From positions 186,001 to 250,000 of the forward strand of contig NZ_VLLG01000007.1 in NCBI RefSeq assembly GCF_007830125.1: a stretch of DNA of 64,000 nucleotides. The letters run 5' to 3'. Positions 1 to 8,077 of this stretch are shown piece after piece (within the stretch, counting starts at the first letter, position 1; each line of letters begins with the position of its first letter). This stretch comes from Chitinophaga japonensis. GTDB lineage: Bacteria; Bacteroidota; Bacteroidia; Chitinophagales; Chitinophagaceae. A program made the translations under genes and the position numbers. Under the pieces are notes generated by a model. The model saw nothing but the letters and a program-made list of their open reading frames with translations, made no database searches and was not told the DNA's origin.

Positions 1-266
1 CGGGCCCGCTGGTTGCTGAATGTAAGCTGCAGCGCCACAACCAGGTGCAGCAGGATCACGATCTTCAGGCCCCAGGCAATGAACTGGATCAGGCTGTTGT
101 GCCCCATAAAGGCAGCGTAGCTGTTGAAGGCCTTGCCTCCATCGTTGTACAGCAGTTGCACGTTACCGGCCAGGTGTACCACTATAAAGCTGCAAAGGAA
201 CAAGCCGGTAGCGCCTACTAATAATTTCTTACCAATGGAGGTGTTAAAGAATTGTGACCACTTCAT
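1..266 (-). CDS. sdhC: Succinate dehydrogenase cytochrome b subunit (partial, 3' end off window)
   Basis: Membrane anchor of succinate dehydrogenase (complex II), which binds heme b and passes electrons from succinate oxidation to menaquinone. The visible 88 residues begin MKWSQFFNTSIGKKLL and contain two hydrophobic stretches, with conserved His in the segments FIVVHLAGN and LLHLVVALQ. This pattern is typical of the Bacteroidetes b558-type subunit. The start at 266 is chosen because the N-terminus matches the family and a good promoter lies just upstream. The gene continues left beyond the window, so the C-terminal helices and any sdhA/sdhB neighbours cannot be seen. Confidence 0.85.
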   Translation of the reverse strand, partial: MKWSQFFNTSIGKKLLVGATGLFLCSFIVVHLAGNVQLLYNDGGKAFNSYAAFMGHNSLIQFIAWGLKIVILLHLVVALQLTFSNQRA

Positions 267-321
267 ATAAAATTCGAGCTTCCTTATAAAATAATATGAT
301 AATATATTCCGAAATGTCGGG

Positions 322-352
322 CAAATTTAATTCAGGAAAAATTAAATCCAAA
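322..352 (-). promoter_or_regulatory. Predicted Bacteroidetes-type promoter for sdhC
   Basis: On the minus strand a perfect TAnnTTTG -7 element (TAAATTTG, 322-329) is preceded by TTTG at 349-352, with a 19-nt spacer. This fits the Bacteroidetes sigma-A consensus. It lies about 60 nt before the sdhC start. Confidence 0.55.
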
Positions 353-374
353 TGATATTTCTCAGTTTTCAGGT

Positions 375-944
375 TTATCCCTGTTCCAGCCGCCGCATCA
401 TCAGGTTATCTATCATATTATACAAATGTTGCGGCTGATAGGTTCTCCACCTGTCATTGTCTACCAGGTGCACGTAATGGTCCAGGTGAGCCTGCACAAA
501 CTCCTGCCGGGTCTGTTCCGGCATGTTCAGGCTCACGATCCAGCCGCCGTCGTCCCGGATATCCTCCCACCATTCCTCGTAATAGCAGTCGTCGGAGGAG
601 TGAAAGTTCATGACATTCTCGGTGATCAGGATGAACTTTTTGATGCCGTGGGCGATCATCAGGTCCACCACCTCCCTTTTGAGGGTCATCACATCATTCT
701 CGATCGCATCGTTCCACTCGCCCAGCACCTCGATGATGGCAAAATTGAACTGGTAGTCTGCAAACAGTATTTTCAGGTACAATGTGCGTGATCCGAACTC
801 ATCCCACTGGGGATGCACATAATAATTATATACGGTATTGGAAAATTCAAACTCGCTGTATTCCCTACCATAGAACGGCGACAGCTCGTCCTCTTCTGCA
901 GTATATAAATGCCGCCAGTTGTAATATGGTTCTATATCATGCAT
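375..944 (-). CDS. Conserved hypothetical protein downstream of murQ
   Basis: A 189-residue soluble protein of unknown function, with no signal peptide or membrane segment. It is rich in Trp, Tyr, Asp and Glu. Its middle part reads like alternating strand and helix (LKILFADYQFNFAIIEVLG, then KKFILITENVMNF), suggesting a small alpha/beta fold. Its ATG lies 18 nt after the murQ stop on the same strand, so it is probably the last gene of the muramic-acid recycling operon. I do not recognise a named family. The opposite strand also has an open frame here, but operon position and compositional bias favour this one. Confidence 0.7.
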   Translation of the reverse strand: MHDIEPYYNWRHLYTAEEDELSPFYGREYSEFEFSNTVYNYYVHPQWDEFGSRTLYLKILFADYQFNFAIIEVLGEWNDAIENDVMTLKREVVDLMIAHGIKKFILITENVMNFHSSDDCYYEEWWEDIRDDGGWIVSLNMPEQTRQEFVQAHLDHYVHLVDNDRWRTYQPQHLYNMIDNLMMRRLEQG

Positions 945-962
945 GGGTCTTCCTTCACAAAT

Positions 963-1784
963 TTAACTGATCCTGCTATATTCCTCTATGGCCTTCCTTA
1001 CGCTGCCGGCTTTGAGCAGCCATTCTTTCGCTGTATCGTAATCCGTAAGCTGCAGCTTTTCCATCAGCATTTTCACACCCCGGTCTACCAGCTTGTCGTT
1101 GCTGAGCTGCATGTTCACCATTTTGTTATCTTCTACTCTGCCCAACTGTATCATCACAGCCGTAGATATCATATTTAGTACCAATTTTTGGGCCGTACCG
1201 CTTTTCATGCGGGTGCTGCCGGTCACGAACTCCGGCCCTACCACTACCTCCACCGGGTAGTCTGCCGCTGCCGACAGCGGGGCGCCGGGGTTACAGCAGA
1301 TGCTGCCGGTAATGATGCCTTCCTGGCGGCACCTTTGCAAAGCGCCGATCACGTAGGGCGTGGTGCCGCTGGCGGCAATGCCCACCACTACATCCTTTTC
1401 GGTAATGTTAAATTCCTGCAGGTCCTTCCAGCCCTGCTCCCGGTCGTCTTCCGCAAACTCCACGGCTTTGCGGATGGCGGCGTCGCCCCCGGCTATCAGG
1501 CCTATCACCAGGCCATAGGGCACGCCAAAGGTAGGCGGGCACTCCGATGCGTCTACAATGCCCAGGCGGCCGCTGGTGCCTGCGCCCAGGTAGAACAACC
1601 GCCCGCCGGCCAGCATCTTGTCTGCTATGGCCGCTATCAGCGCCTCGATCTGTGGAATCACCTTAGCTACCGCCTGCGGCACCGTCTGGTCCTCCTGGTT
1701 GATAGCGGTCAGTATTTCCGGGATGCTCATCTGCTCCAGGTGACGATAGCGGGAAGTTTGTTCTGTTACTTTTATAAAAGACAT
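963..1784 (-). CDS. murQ: N-acetylmuramic acid 6-phosphate etherase
   Basis: Cleaves the D-lactyl ether of MurNAc-6-phosphate to give GlcNAc-6-phosphate, a cytoplasmic step in recycling or scavenging peptidoglycan sugars. The 273-residue protein has the SIS sugar-isomerase fold with the family block SGRLGIVDASECPPTFG near residue 75, then GLIAGGDAAIRKAVE and GIAASGTTPYVIGAL, where the phosphosugar and catalytic acid residues lie. It is slightly shorter than E. coli MurQ (about 298). It lies 26 nt downstream of a BadF-type sugar kinase, which could supply its substrate, and 18 nt upstream of a conserved unknown. The three genes look like one operon. Confidence 0.93.
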   Translation of the reverse strand: MSFIKVTEQTSRYRHLEQMSIPEILTAINQEDQTVPQAVAKVIPQIEALIAAIADKMLAGGRLFYLGAGTSGRLGIVDASECPPTFGVPYGLVIGLIAGGDAAIRKAVEFAEDDREQGWKDLQEFNITEKDVVVGIAASGTTPYVIGALQRCRQEGIITGSICCNPGAPLSAAADYPVEVVVGPEFVTGSTRMKSGTAQKLVLNMISTAVMIQLGRVEDNKMVNMQLSNDKLVDRGVKMLMEKLQLTDYDTAKEWLLKAGSVRKAIEEYSRIS

Positions 1785-1810
1785 TCCTTTTTGGATTTGT
1801 GTTTCGTTTA

Positions 1811-2668
1811 TTATCTCTCCCCCTCATGATATTTCACCAGCCCTTCCATGGGATTGCGTAATACCGATCCCAACTGCAGCTCGTACAGCTCGCAAAGCGC
1901 CTGCAGCACGTCCCTGAAATGCCAGGCAATGCTGCCGGTGAAGTGCAGGGGGTGGGTCCAGCTTTCGCGGTATTTATAAATATGATTGAAAAAAAAGTCG
2001 TTCAGCCCATCTTCCAGTATATTCTCCACCATGTAATGGCCCCTGTTCTCTCCCAGGAATTCCGCAAAGCTGGCCAGGTAACGGTTGGCCATGGGCTTGC
2101 GGTACACATGCTCCAGTATCTCGTCCTTGCTGGTGTGGTACTTTGCATCAAAGCGGGACAGCAGCTCGTCATCAAAGGAATGATAACAATAGTACTGCAG
2201 CAGCTTTCTGCCCAGGTAGGCGCCGCTGCCCTCATCGCCCAGTATATAGCCCAGACCGGGATTATTATGTACGATGGTGGTGCCGTCGTAATAACAACTG
2301 TTGGAGCCGGTGCCCAGTATGCTGGCGATGCCGGCGCTATGCTGGCACAGCGCCCGGGCGGCGGCCATCAGGTCGTGCGAAACGGAAACGGCGGCGGCAG
2401 GCCACACGGCCCGCAGGGCGGTTTCCATGATCTGTATGCTTTTGGGCTGGGAACAACCGGTGCCGTAATAGAAAATTTCTTCTACCTGTACACCCGGCGG
2501 AAGCTGCGGCAGCAGCTCCTTTTCCAGGATATCGCGCACCTGGGGGGCCGTCAGAAAAAAGGGACTGATCCCCTGTGTCTTATAACGGAAATGCTCCTTT
2601 GCTGTCAACAAGCTCCAATCTGCCTTGGTAGAACCACTATCTGCTATCAGCTTGACCTTTACAGGCAT
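1811..2668 (-). CDS. BadF/BcrA-type N-acetylhexosamine kinase (GlcNAc/MurNAc kinase-like)
   Basis: Predicted ATP-dependent kinase of the ASKHA superfamily, BadF/BadG/BcrA/BcrD branch, 285 residues. The N-terminal phosphate-1 loop reads IADSGSTKADWSLL, the second ATP-binding loop is SILGTGSNSCYYDG, and a further family block is GYILGDEGSGAYLGRKLL. Relatives include eukaryotic GlcNAc kinase and clostridial MurK, which phosphorylates MurNAc and GlcNAc. Because murQ follows 26 nt downstream, MurNAc is the favoured substrate here, making MurNAc-6-P for MurQ; this is inferred from context. It appears to be the first gene of the operon. Confidence 0.82.
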   Translation of the reverse strand: MPVKVKLIADSGSTKADWSLLTAKEHFRYKTQGISPFFLTAPQVRDILEKELLPQLPPGVQVEEIFYYGTGCSQPKSIQIMETALRAVWPAAAVSVSHDLMAAARALCQHSAGIASILGTGSNSCYYDGTTIVHNNPGLGYILGDEGSGAYLGRKLLQYYCYHSFDDELLSRFDAKYHTSKDEILEHVYRKPMANRYLASFAEFLGENRGHYMVENILEDGLNDFFFNHIYKYRESWTHPLHFTGSIAWHFRDVLQALCELYELQLGSVLRNPMEGLVKYHEGER

Positions 2669-2772
2669 ACCCGTTGTTTTATGAAATTAATGAAGCGCAA
2701 TATAATTATGCTATTTTTGTCACAATTTAAATAAAACGGAATTACATATACAAATGCTGCTGAAAATAGCCT

Positions 2773-2858
2773 AAAGCTGAAAGCAGAAAGCTTAAAGCTG
2801 ATTGCTGCGGATAAATTCGCTACGGTCAGCTTTCTGCTTTATACTTTCAGCTTTAAGC
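2773..2858. repeat. Intergenic heptad-repeat inverted element 1
   Basis: The left arm (2773-2800) is four tandem 7-mers: AAAGCTG, AAAGCAG, AAAGCTT, AAAGCTG. The right arm (2827-2854) is the same kind of array on the other strand (CAGCTTT, CTGCTTT, ATACTTT, CAGCTTT). The outer units pair perfectly and the inner ones differ at two positions each. A shifted register gives an 11-bp perfect match (2790-2800 with 2848-2858). The element ends 15 nt before the S41 protease start. Confidence 0.8.
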
Positions 2859-2873
2859 ATAATACAAGAAATT

Positions 2874-4475
2874 ATGTTGAAGAACAGAAAGCTGAATGTT
2901 TTTTTGCCGCTCTTATTTGCCGTGGTGCTGGCGCTGGGCATGTACCTGGGACACAAGATGCCGGGCGCAAAAAGCGGGGCTACCGCCATCCTCTTTAACC
3001 GGGGCAACCGCAGCGCCTTACAGGAAACCATGGACCTGATCAAAGTAAAATACGTGGATACCATGCAGGTAGCCAACCTGCAGCAGGAGGCGATAGAAGG
3101 CCTGCTCAGCCACCTCGACCCGCACTCCGTATATATTCCCCCCTCCAGCCTGGCAGAAGTGAACGAAGACCTGGAAGGCAATTTTGAAGGGATTGGCGTG
3201 GAGTTCAATATCACGGAAGATACCGTTAATATCGTAGCCGTGCTGGCAGGCGGCCCTTCGGAAGCGGCAGGCGTGATGACCGGCGACAAGATCATTAAGG
3301 TAAATGACAGCCTGGTGGCGGGCAACGACATCACCTCCGACAAGATCCGCAAGCTGCTGCGCGGCCCCAAAGGCTCTGAAGTAAAAGTAACCATGCTGCG
3401 CCAGCAAAAGCTGGTGGACATCACCATCAAACGCGGGGTGATCCCCCTGCTGAGCATTGACGCCAGCTACCTGCTGACACCCGGCATCGGCTACATCAAG
3501 ATCAGCAAGTTCTCCGCCACCACCTACCAGGAATTTATGGACGCCATCCGCGGCCTGCAGCGAAAGGGTATGGAAAAGCTGGTGATAGACCTGCGCCAGA
3601 ACCCGGGCGGCTTCCTGGACGCTGCCACCCGTATTGCAGACGAGCTGCTGGACGGGAATAAGCTGATCCTATATACACAGGGGAAAAGCTACCCGCGTAC
3701 CGACTATAAATGCGAAAAGCCCGGCCTGTTTGAAAAAGGAGAGCTGGCCATACTGACGGACGAAGGCTCCGCCTCCGCCAGCGAAATACTGGCCGGCGCC
3801 GTACAGGACTGGGACCGCGGGCTGATCATAGGACGGCGCACTTTTGGCAAAGGGCTGGTGCAGGAACAATTTGACCTGAGCAACGGCGGGGCTTTACGGC
3901 TCACCGTGGCCCGCTATTACATTCCTTCCGGCCGCAGCATACAAAAACCTTATACCAACGGGCGGGAAGCTTATGATGAAGATATCGTGAACCGCTTCAA
4001 CCACGGCGAGTTCCTGAACCGCGACAGCATCAAACCAACGGACACCATACCCTACAGAACGGCCAAGGGCCGGGTTGTGTACGGCGGCGGCGGCATTACG
4101 CCGGACATTTTCATCCCGTTTGATACCAGCCGGTTCTCTCCCCTGCTAACGGAAATGTACACACGCAATACTTTTGCCAATTTTGCATACCAGTACTATA
4201 ATACGCACCGGGAAACTTTCAGCCGCTACCAGGATGCGGCGGCCTTCAACAAACAGTTCAGCATAAGCGATGCGCTGTACAATGATTTCAAAAGCTTTGC
4301 CCGGGAGGAAAAGGTGCCGGGGCTGCAAAATATAACGGCGCATGACGAAACGGAGATACGCAACCGTATCAAAGCCATGCTGGGGCGGCAATTGTTCCGT
4401 ACAGAAGGGTTTTACGAAGTGTTTAACGCCACGGATGCAATGGTGAAGCGGGCGATAGAAGAGTTAAAACAGTAA
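2874..4475 (+). CDS. S41-family C-terminal processing peptidase (Ctp/tail-specific protease)
   Basis: Periplasmic or membrane-anchored serine protease of the CtpA/Prc type, which trims C-termini of envelope proteins. From the ATG at 2874 it has 533 residues. An N-terminal signal anchor (FLPLLFAVVLALGMYLG) is followed by a PDZ domain around residues 90-170 (GVEFNITEDTVNIVAVLAG; GVMTGDKIIKVND) and the S41 catalytic domain. The nucleophile Ser lies in DEGSASASEIL and the general-base Lys in RRTFGKGLVQE. A further in-frame start at 2802 would add 24 residues read from the repeat element, so 2874 is preferred. It appears monocistronic, flanked by element 1 and a strong terminator. Confidence 0.92.
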   Translation: MLKNRKLNVFLPLLFAVVLALGMYLGHKMPGAKSGATAILFNRGNRSALQETMDLIKVKYVDTMQVANLQQEAIEGLLSHLDPHSVYIPPSSLAEVNEDLEGNFEGIGVEFNITEDTVNIVAVLAGGPSEAAGVMTGDKIIKVNDSLVAGNDITSDKIRKLLRGPKGSEVKVTMLRQQKLVDITIKRGVIPLLSIDASYLLTPGIGYIKISKFSATTYQEFMDAIRGLQRKGMEKLVIDLRQNPGGFLDAATRIADELLDGNKLILYTQGKSYPRTDYKCEKPGLFEKGELAILTDEGSASASEILAGAVQDWDRGLIIGRRTFGKGLVQEQFDLSNGGALRLTVARYYIPSGRSIQKPYTNGREAYDEDIVNRFNHGEFLNRDSIKPTDTIPYRTAKGRVVYGGGGITPDIFIPFDTSRFSPLLTEMYTRNTFANFAYQYYNTHRETFSRYQDAAAFNKQFSISDALYNDFKSFAREEKVPGLQNITAHDETEIRNRIKAMLGRQLFRTEGFYEVFNATDAMVKRAIEELKQ

Positions 4476-4489
4476 GCACATCCGCACAT

Positions 4490-4521
4490 AAAAAAGCCGC
4501 CCCGAAAGAGACGGCTTTTTT
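4490..4521. terminator. Bidirectional intrinsic terminator
   Basis: AAAAAAGCCG pairs with CGGCTTTTTT, capped by a GAAA loop with two further C-G pairs. It has a T run on the right and an A run on the left, so it can stop both the S41 gene and the convergent lipoprotein gene. Confidence 0.9.
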
Positions 4522-4567
4522 TCTACTAACTTCTTGCAAGAAAGTTATGATATAACTTATCTTACGA

Positions 4568-4771
4568 TTAGTGATGCTCAGCGCCTTCAGCAGCAGTATC
4601 AGCTACGGCAGCGGAATCAGCAGGCATAGCTACAGAGTCAACTACAGGCTCAGCAGACAGGGTATCTACTGCTTCAGTAGCAACGGAATCAGTGGTAGCT
4701 TCAGAAGCGCCGCTATTGCAGGCAACAAAGAACAAACCTGCAGCGATGGCAAACACGAATAATTTTTTCAT
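4568..4771 (-). CDS. Small lipoprotein of low complexity
   Basis: A 67-residue predicted lipoprotein. The signal peptide is MKKLFVFAIAAGLFFVAC, with Cys18 as the lipidation site (FVAC lipobox). The mature part is almost entirely Ala, Thr, Val, Asp, Glu and Ser with no aromatic residue, and ends in EHH. It is probably disordered and acidic. The start at 4771 is chosen because it begins the signal peptide; a longer frame from 4804 would precede it with unrelated residues. No family is recognised. It converges on the S41 gene across a shared terminator. Function unknown; a cell-envelope location is likely. Confidence 0.75.
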   Translation of the reverse strand: MKKLFVFAIAAGLFFVACNSGASEATTDSVATEAVDTLSAEPVVDSVAMPADSAAVADTAAEGAEHH

Positions 4772-4801
4772 ACTTTGTAAGTGATTAGTTTTAAGATCGT
4801 G

Positions 4802-4809
4802 CAAATTTA
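4802..4809 (-). promoter_or_regulatory. Possible -7 element for the small lipoprotein gene
   Basis: TAAATTTG on the minus strand matches TAnnTTTG and lies 30 nt before the start codon, in an AT-rich tract. No clear TTG upstream element is visible at the expected distance, so support is partial. Confidence 0.35.
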
Positions 4810-4879
4810 TATAAATATTTTTGAATATAAAATAGATATTTTTATAATACGTTCTTTTATATTTATTTCGCCCGTTCTC

Positions 4880-6196
4880 TTATTTCTTCCTGAAAAATAA
4901 TTTCACCGGAACACCTTCAAAATCAAAGTTTGCCCGTAACTGGTTCTCCAGGTAGTTCTTATAAGGCTGCTTCACATCATCCGGCAGGTTGCAGAAAAAG
5001 GCAAAGGCCGGGGTATGGGTAGGCAACTGGGTCACGTATTTAATGCGGATAGGCGTGCCCCTTACTACCGGCGGGTGGTAGGCCTCAATGGCCTTCAGCA
5101 TCACATCATTCAGCCTGGAGGTGGGTATCTTGCGCTGGCGGTTGTCATATACCCGCAGCGCTTCCTCGATGGCCTTGAAAATGCGCTGTTTCTGCAAAAC
5201 GGAGGTGAAGACGATGGGCACGTCGGAGAAAGGCGCCAGGCGCTGCTTCAGCTCCTTTTCATAGTCGCGGGCGGTATTGGTCTCCTTTTCCACGAGGTCC
5301 CATTTGTTCACCAGTATCACCATCCCTTTTCCCTTGCGCACCGCCAGGCTGAAAATGCTGAGGTCCTGGGCGGTAATGCCTTTGGCGGCATCCAGCAGCA
5401 GCATGCACACATCCGCCTCGTCCATCGCTTTAATGGCGCGGATCACGGAATAGAACTCCAGGTCCTCGTGCACGCGGGCCTTGCGGCGCACACCGGCGGT
5501 GTCTATCAGCACAAAATCCTTCTGGAACAGCTTGTAATGCGTATGGATGGTATCGCGGGTGGTGCCGGGAATATCGGATACAATATTCCGCTCCTCTCCT
5601 ATCAGCGCGTTCAGCAGGGAGGATTTCCCTACGTTCGGCTGGCCGATAATGGCTATTTTGGGCAGTTCGGCGTCTGCCTGGCCGGCCTGCTCCGCGTCAT
5701 CCGTGATCAGGGCGGCTACTTCATCCAGCAGCTCGCCGGTGCCGCTGCCGGAAATGGAAGACAGGAAGAACAGCTTGTCAAACCCCAGGCTGTAAAACTC
5801 GGCAGCTTCGAGTTGCCGCTCGCTGTTATCCACTTTATTCACCACCAGGAACACCGGTTTGGAGGAACGGCGCAGCAGGTCCGCCACGTCCGCGTCCAGG
5901 TCGGTAATGCCGGTGGTCACATCGCACATGAACAGCAGCACATTGGCTTCCTCCATGGCTATTTTCACCTGCTTGCGGATCTCCCGCTCAAACACGTCCT
6001 CGCTGTTTGCCACAAAACCGCCGGTGTCTATCACGTTGAACGTTTTACCGTTCCACTCGGCAATACCATATTGCCGGTCGCGGGTTACGCCGCTCACATC
6101 ATCCACGATGGCCTTACGCTGCTCCAGCAGGCGGTTGAACAGGGTGGATTTCCCCACGTTGGGACGGCCTACGATGGCTACTGTAAATCCTGACAT
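4880..6196 (-). CDS. der: Ribosome biogenesis GTPase Der (EngA)
   Basis: Essential double GTPase that helps assemble the 50S ribosomal subunit. The 438-residue protein has two tandem G domains: the first with GRPNVGKSTLFNRLL (residues 9-23) and NKVD, the second with GQPNVGKSSLLNALI (about 185), DTAGV and NKWD. The C-terminal KH-like domain ends near RANFDFEGVPVKLFFRKK. Length and order match the family. Its start is 15 nt after the era stop on the same strand, so era and der form a ribosome-assembly operon. Confidence 0.97.
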   Translation of the reverse strand: MSGFTVAIVGRPNVGKSTLFNRLLEQRKAIVDDVSGVTRDRQYGIAEWNGKTFNVIDTGGFVANSEDVFEREIRKQVKIAMEEANVLLFMCDVTTGITDLDADVADLLRRSSKPVFLVVNKVDNSERQLEAAEFYSLGFDKLFFLSSISGSGTGELLDEVAALITDDAEQAGQADAELPKIAIIGQPNVGKSSLLNALIGEERNIVSDIPGTTRDTIHTHYKLFQKDFVLIDTAGVRRKARVHEDLEFYSVIRAIKAMDEADVCMLLLDAAKGITAQDLSIFSLAVRKGKGMVILVNKWDLVEKETNTARDYEKELKQRLAPFSDVPIVFTSVLQKQRIFKAIEEALRVYDNRQRKIPTSRLNDVMLKAIEAYHPPVVRGTPIRIKYVTQLPTHTPAFAFFCNLPDDVKQPYKNYLENQLRANFDFEGVPVKLFFRKK

Positions 6197-6211
6197 ACTT
6201 TTAAATTTATG

Positions 6212-7078
6212 CTAATAGCCGTATTCCCTCAGATACGTATCATTATCCCTCCACTTGCTCCTTACTTTCACAAACAGCTCCAGGAATACCTTGCGGCCAA
6301 TGAATTTTTCGATGTCCTGCCGGGCGAGGGTGCCCAACTGGCGGATGGATTTTCCCTTTTCTCCCAGGATAATGGCTTTCTGCGTTTCGCGGGTCACCAC
6401 GATCTCCGCTGATATTTTTGTCAGCGTCTCTTTTTCCTGGAACTGGGAAACCACTACCGTGGTATGGTAGGGGATCTCTTCCTCGAACAGGTGGAATATT
6501 TTTTCCCGGATGATCTCCGCTACAAAAAAGCGTGTAGACTTATCCGTTAAAGTGTCTTCGGGGTAGAAGGGCTCGCCTTCCGGCAGCCGGGCCACAATTT
6601 GCTCCAGCAGCTCTTTTATGCCCACGCGCTGCATGGCGGAGATCGCTATTACGGGCGCTTTGCCCCAGGCTTCGCAGCGGGCTTTCAGGGCGGCCAGCTC
6701 TTCTTTTTTGAGCAGGTCTGTCTTATTCAGCACCAGGATGCGGTTCACCTTCAGCTTCAGGGAGTCGAACAGTTCCAGGCTTTCCTCTACCCGGTCCTTT
6801 GCATCCATAATGAGCAGCGCCACATCCGCATCTTCCAGGGCCGACTTAACCGCACCCATCATTTTCTCGTGCAGGCGGTACCTGGGGTCGATGATACCGG
6901 GTGTGTCCGAAAAAACGATCTGGTAGCCGGGCTCCGTTACAATGCCGGTAATGCGGTGGCGGGTGGTTTGCACCTTGGGCGAGATAATAGCCAGCTTCTC
7001 GCCCACCAGGGCGTTCAGCAGGGTGCTCTTGCCTGCATTGGGCTTACCGAAAATATTTACAAATCCCGCTTTGTGCAT
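6212..7078 (-). CDS. era: GTPase Era
   Basis: GTPase that binds the 3' end of 16S rRNA and couples 30S subunit maturation to growth. The 288-residue protein has the G1 loop GKPNAGKSTLLNALVG at the N-terminus, the switch region TTRH, G3 DTPG, G4 NKTD and G5 SAMQ. A C-terminal KH domain carries the motif GEKGKSIRQLG, expected for 16S rRNA binding. It lies 30 nt downstream of the tRNA terminator and 15 nt upstream of der. No separate promoter is obvious, so it may depend partly on read-through from the tRNA gene. Confidence 0.97.
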   Translation of the reverse strand: MHKAGFVNIFGKPNAGKSTLLNALVGEKLAIISPKVQTTRHRITGIVTEPGYQIVFSDTPGIIDPRYRLHEKMMGAVKSALEDADVALLIMDAKDRVEESLELFDSLKLKVNRILVLNKTDLLKKEELAALKARCEAWGKAPVIAISAMQRVGIKELLEQIVARLPEGEPFYPEDTLTDKSTRFFVAEIIREKIFHLFEEEIPYHTTVVVSQFQEKETLTKISAEIVVTRETQKAIILGEKGKSIRQLGTLARQDIEKFIGRKVFLELFVKVRSKWRDNDTYLREYGY

Positions 7079-7104
7079 AAAATCCTGCTCAAACTTACAT
7101 AAAT

Positions 7105-7135
7105 AAAAAAAAGCCGAATTACTTCGGCTCTTTTT
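7105..7135 (-). terminator. Intrinsic terminator after tRNA-fMet
   Basis: Stem AGCCGAA/TTCGGCT (7112-7118 with 7123-7129) with a 4-nt loop, flanked by A and T runs. In the minus-strand direction it directly follows the tRNA gene. Confidence 0.85.
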
Positions 7136-7142
7136 GTTTTAG

Positions 7143-7214
<72 letters not shown>

Positions 7215-7317
7215 ATGAGGTGCAAAGGTAAGGGGATGATTTTTTAATACCAAATATTTTTCAAAGAAATTGTTTTTCAATTTATTCTTTCTATCCTTCA
7301 TTTGGTCCAACGAAGCA

Positions 7318-7336
7318 GGCCAGCCTGCGGCTGGCC
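7318..7336. terminator. GC-rich hairpin downstream of ssb
   Basis: GGCCAGC/GCTGGCC forms a perfect 7-bp stem with a 5-nt loop, 24 nt past the ssb stop. An alternative hairpin GCAGGC/GCCTGC overlaps it. There is no T run, so it is a structured 3' end rather than a textbook terminator. Confidence 0.45.
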
Positions 7337-7360
7337 CACCCGTTTCATGCTTTCTTTACA

Positions 7361-7762
7361 TCAGAACGGCAGATCATCTGCAGGCTGCTCCATGGCAGCA
7401 TCGTCCTGCATGGCGCCGGCAGTTTGCCGCTGGCGGTCCTCCTCGCGCCGGCCTCCGCCCAGCAACTGCAGGTTCATGACGCGCAGGCGCAATTGCCCCA
7501 CCATTTCACCAGCACTGTTGTTATATGCATCCACACTGGGAAATCCTTCCACATACACCTGCGTGCCCTGCGTAAGGTAGGGCGCCAGCGTATCCTTTTC
7601 CCATAATGCACAGTCTACCCAGGTGGTGCGCTCCTGCTGCACGCCCTGCTGGTTTTTAAAGCGCTCTGTATGCGCCACGCGGAAACTTAATACGGATTTG
7701 CCATTAGCTTCTCTTTGAACGGCATCTTTTCCCAAATAGCCGATGAGCTGAAGTTTGATCAT
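7361..7762 (-). CDS. ssb: Single-stranded DNA-binding protein
   Basis: Binds single-stranded DNA in replication and repair and recruits partner enzymes through its C-terminal tip. The 133-residue protein begins MIKLQLIGYLGKDAVQRE, has the OB-fold blocks VLSFRVAHTERF and TTWVDCALWEK, then a short Gln/Asp/Glu-rich linker, and ends in the interaction tail PADDLPF. The start at 7762 fits the family; a longer frame to 7846 would add 28 unrelated residues. It is divergent from the TPP-riboswitch gene. Confidence 0.92.
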   Translation of the reverse strand: MIKLQLIGYLGKDAVQREANGKSVLSFRVAHTERFKNQQGVQQERTTWVDCALWEKDTLAPYLTQGTQVYVEGFPSVDAYNNSAGEMVGQLRLRVMNLQLLGGGRREEDRQRQTAGAMQDDAAMEQPADDLPF

Positions 7763-7886
7763 CAGATTAGATTTAATTGGTTGGTTTAACGAAAAAGGTT
7801 TTGAAAAATCAGAGAGAAGTGCAGTTGGAAGGTAGCATAAAATCATTAACCTGAAAAATATTTTATTTTTTTAACCATAGCACACC

Positions 7887-7894
7887 TACCTTTG
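7887..7894 (+). promoter_or_regulatory. Predicted -7 promoter element before the TPP riboswitch
   Basis: TACCTTTG is a perfect match to TAnnTTTG. Transcription would begin about 7 nt further on, just before the riboswitch P1 stem. No TTG upstream box is evident in the T-rich stretch before it. Confidence 0.55.
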
Positions 7895-7902
7895 CAGTAT
7901 CA

Positions 7903-7983
7903 CTTTTCATTTGGGGTGCCTTACTGTCAGGCTGAGATCACACCCATTGAACCTTGGACCAGGTAATGCTGGTTAGGAAAAAA
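7903..7983 (+). promoter_or_regulatory. TPP (THI-box) riboswitch
   Basis: The conserved THI element is clear: GGGGTGCC (7913-7920), GGCTGAGATCACACCCATTG (7930-7949), GAACCTTGGACCAGGTAATG and the closing GGTTAGGAA. CTTTTC near 7903 can pair with GAAAAAG near 7977-7983 as P1. It senses thiamine pyrophosphate. It lies 95 nt before the receptor start and faces it. No separate terminator stem is obvious downstream, so control may be at translation or through a structure I cannot resolve. Confidence 0.95.
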
Positions 7984-8077
7984 GGACTACTGATGAAACC
8001 GAGCAAGATTACTTTTCCCATATAAGGGCATATTAATGCGAGGTTCCATCCGGCCAGTAAAAAATCTAATACAACGG

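Noticed and set aside
2802..2873. Upstream start of the S41 protease adding 24 residues
   Set aside because: The added residues are read from the heptad repeat and precede a normal signal anchor that starts at 2874.
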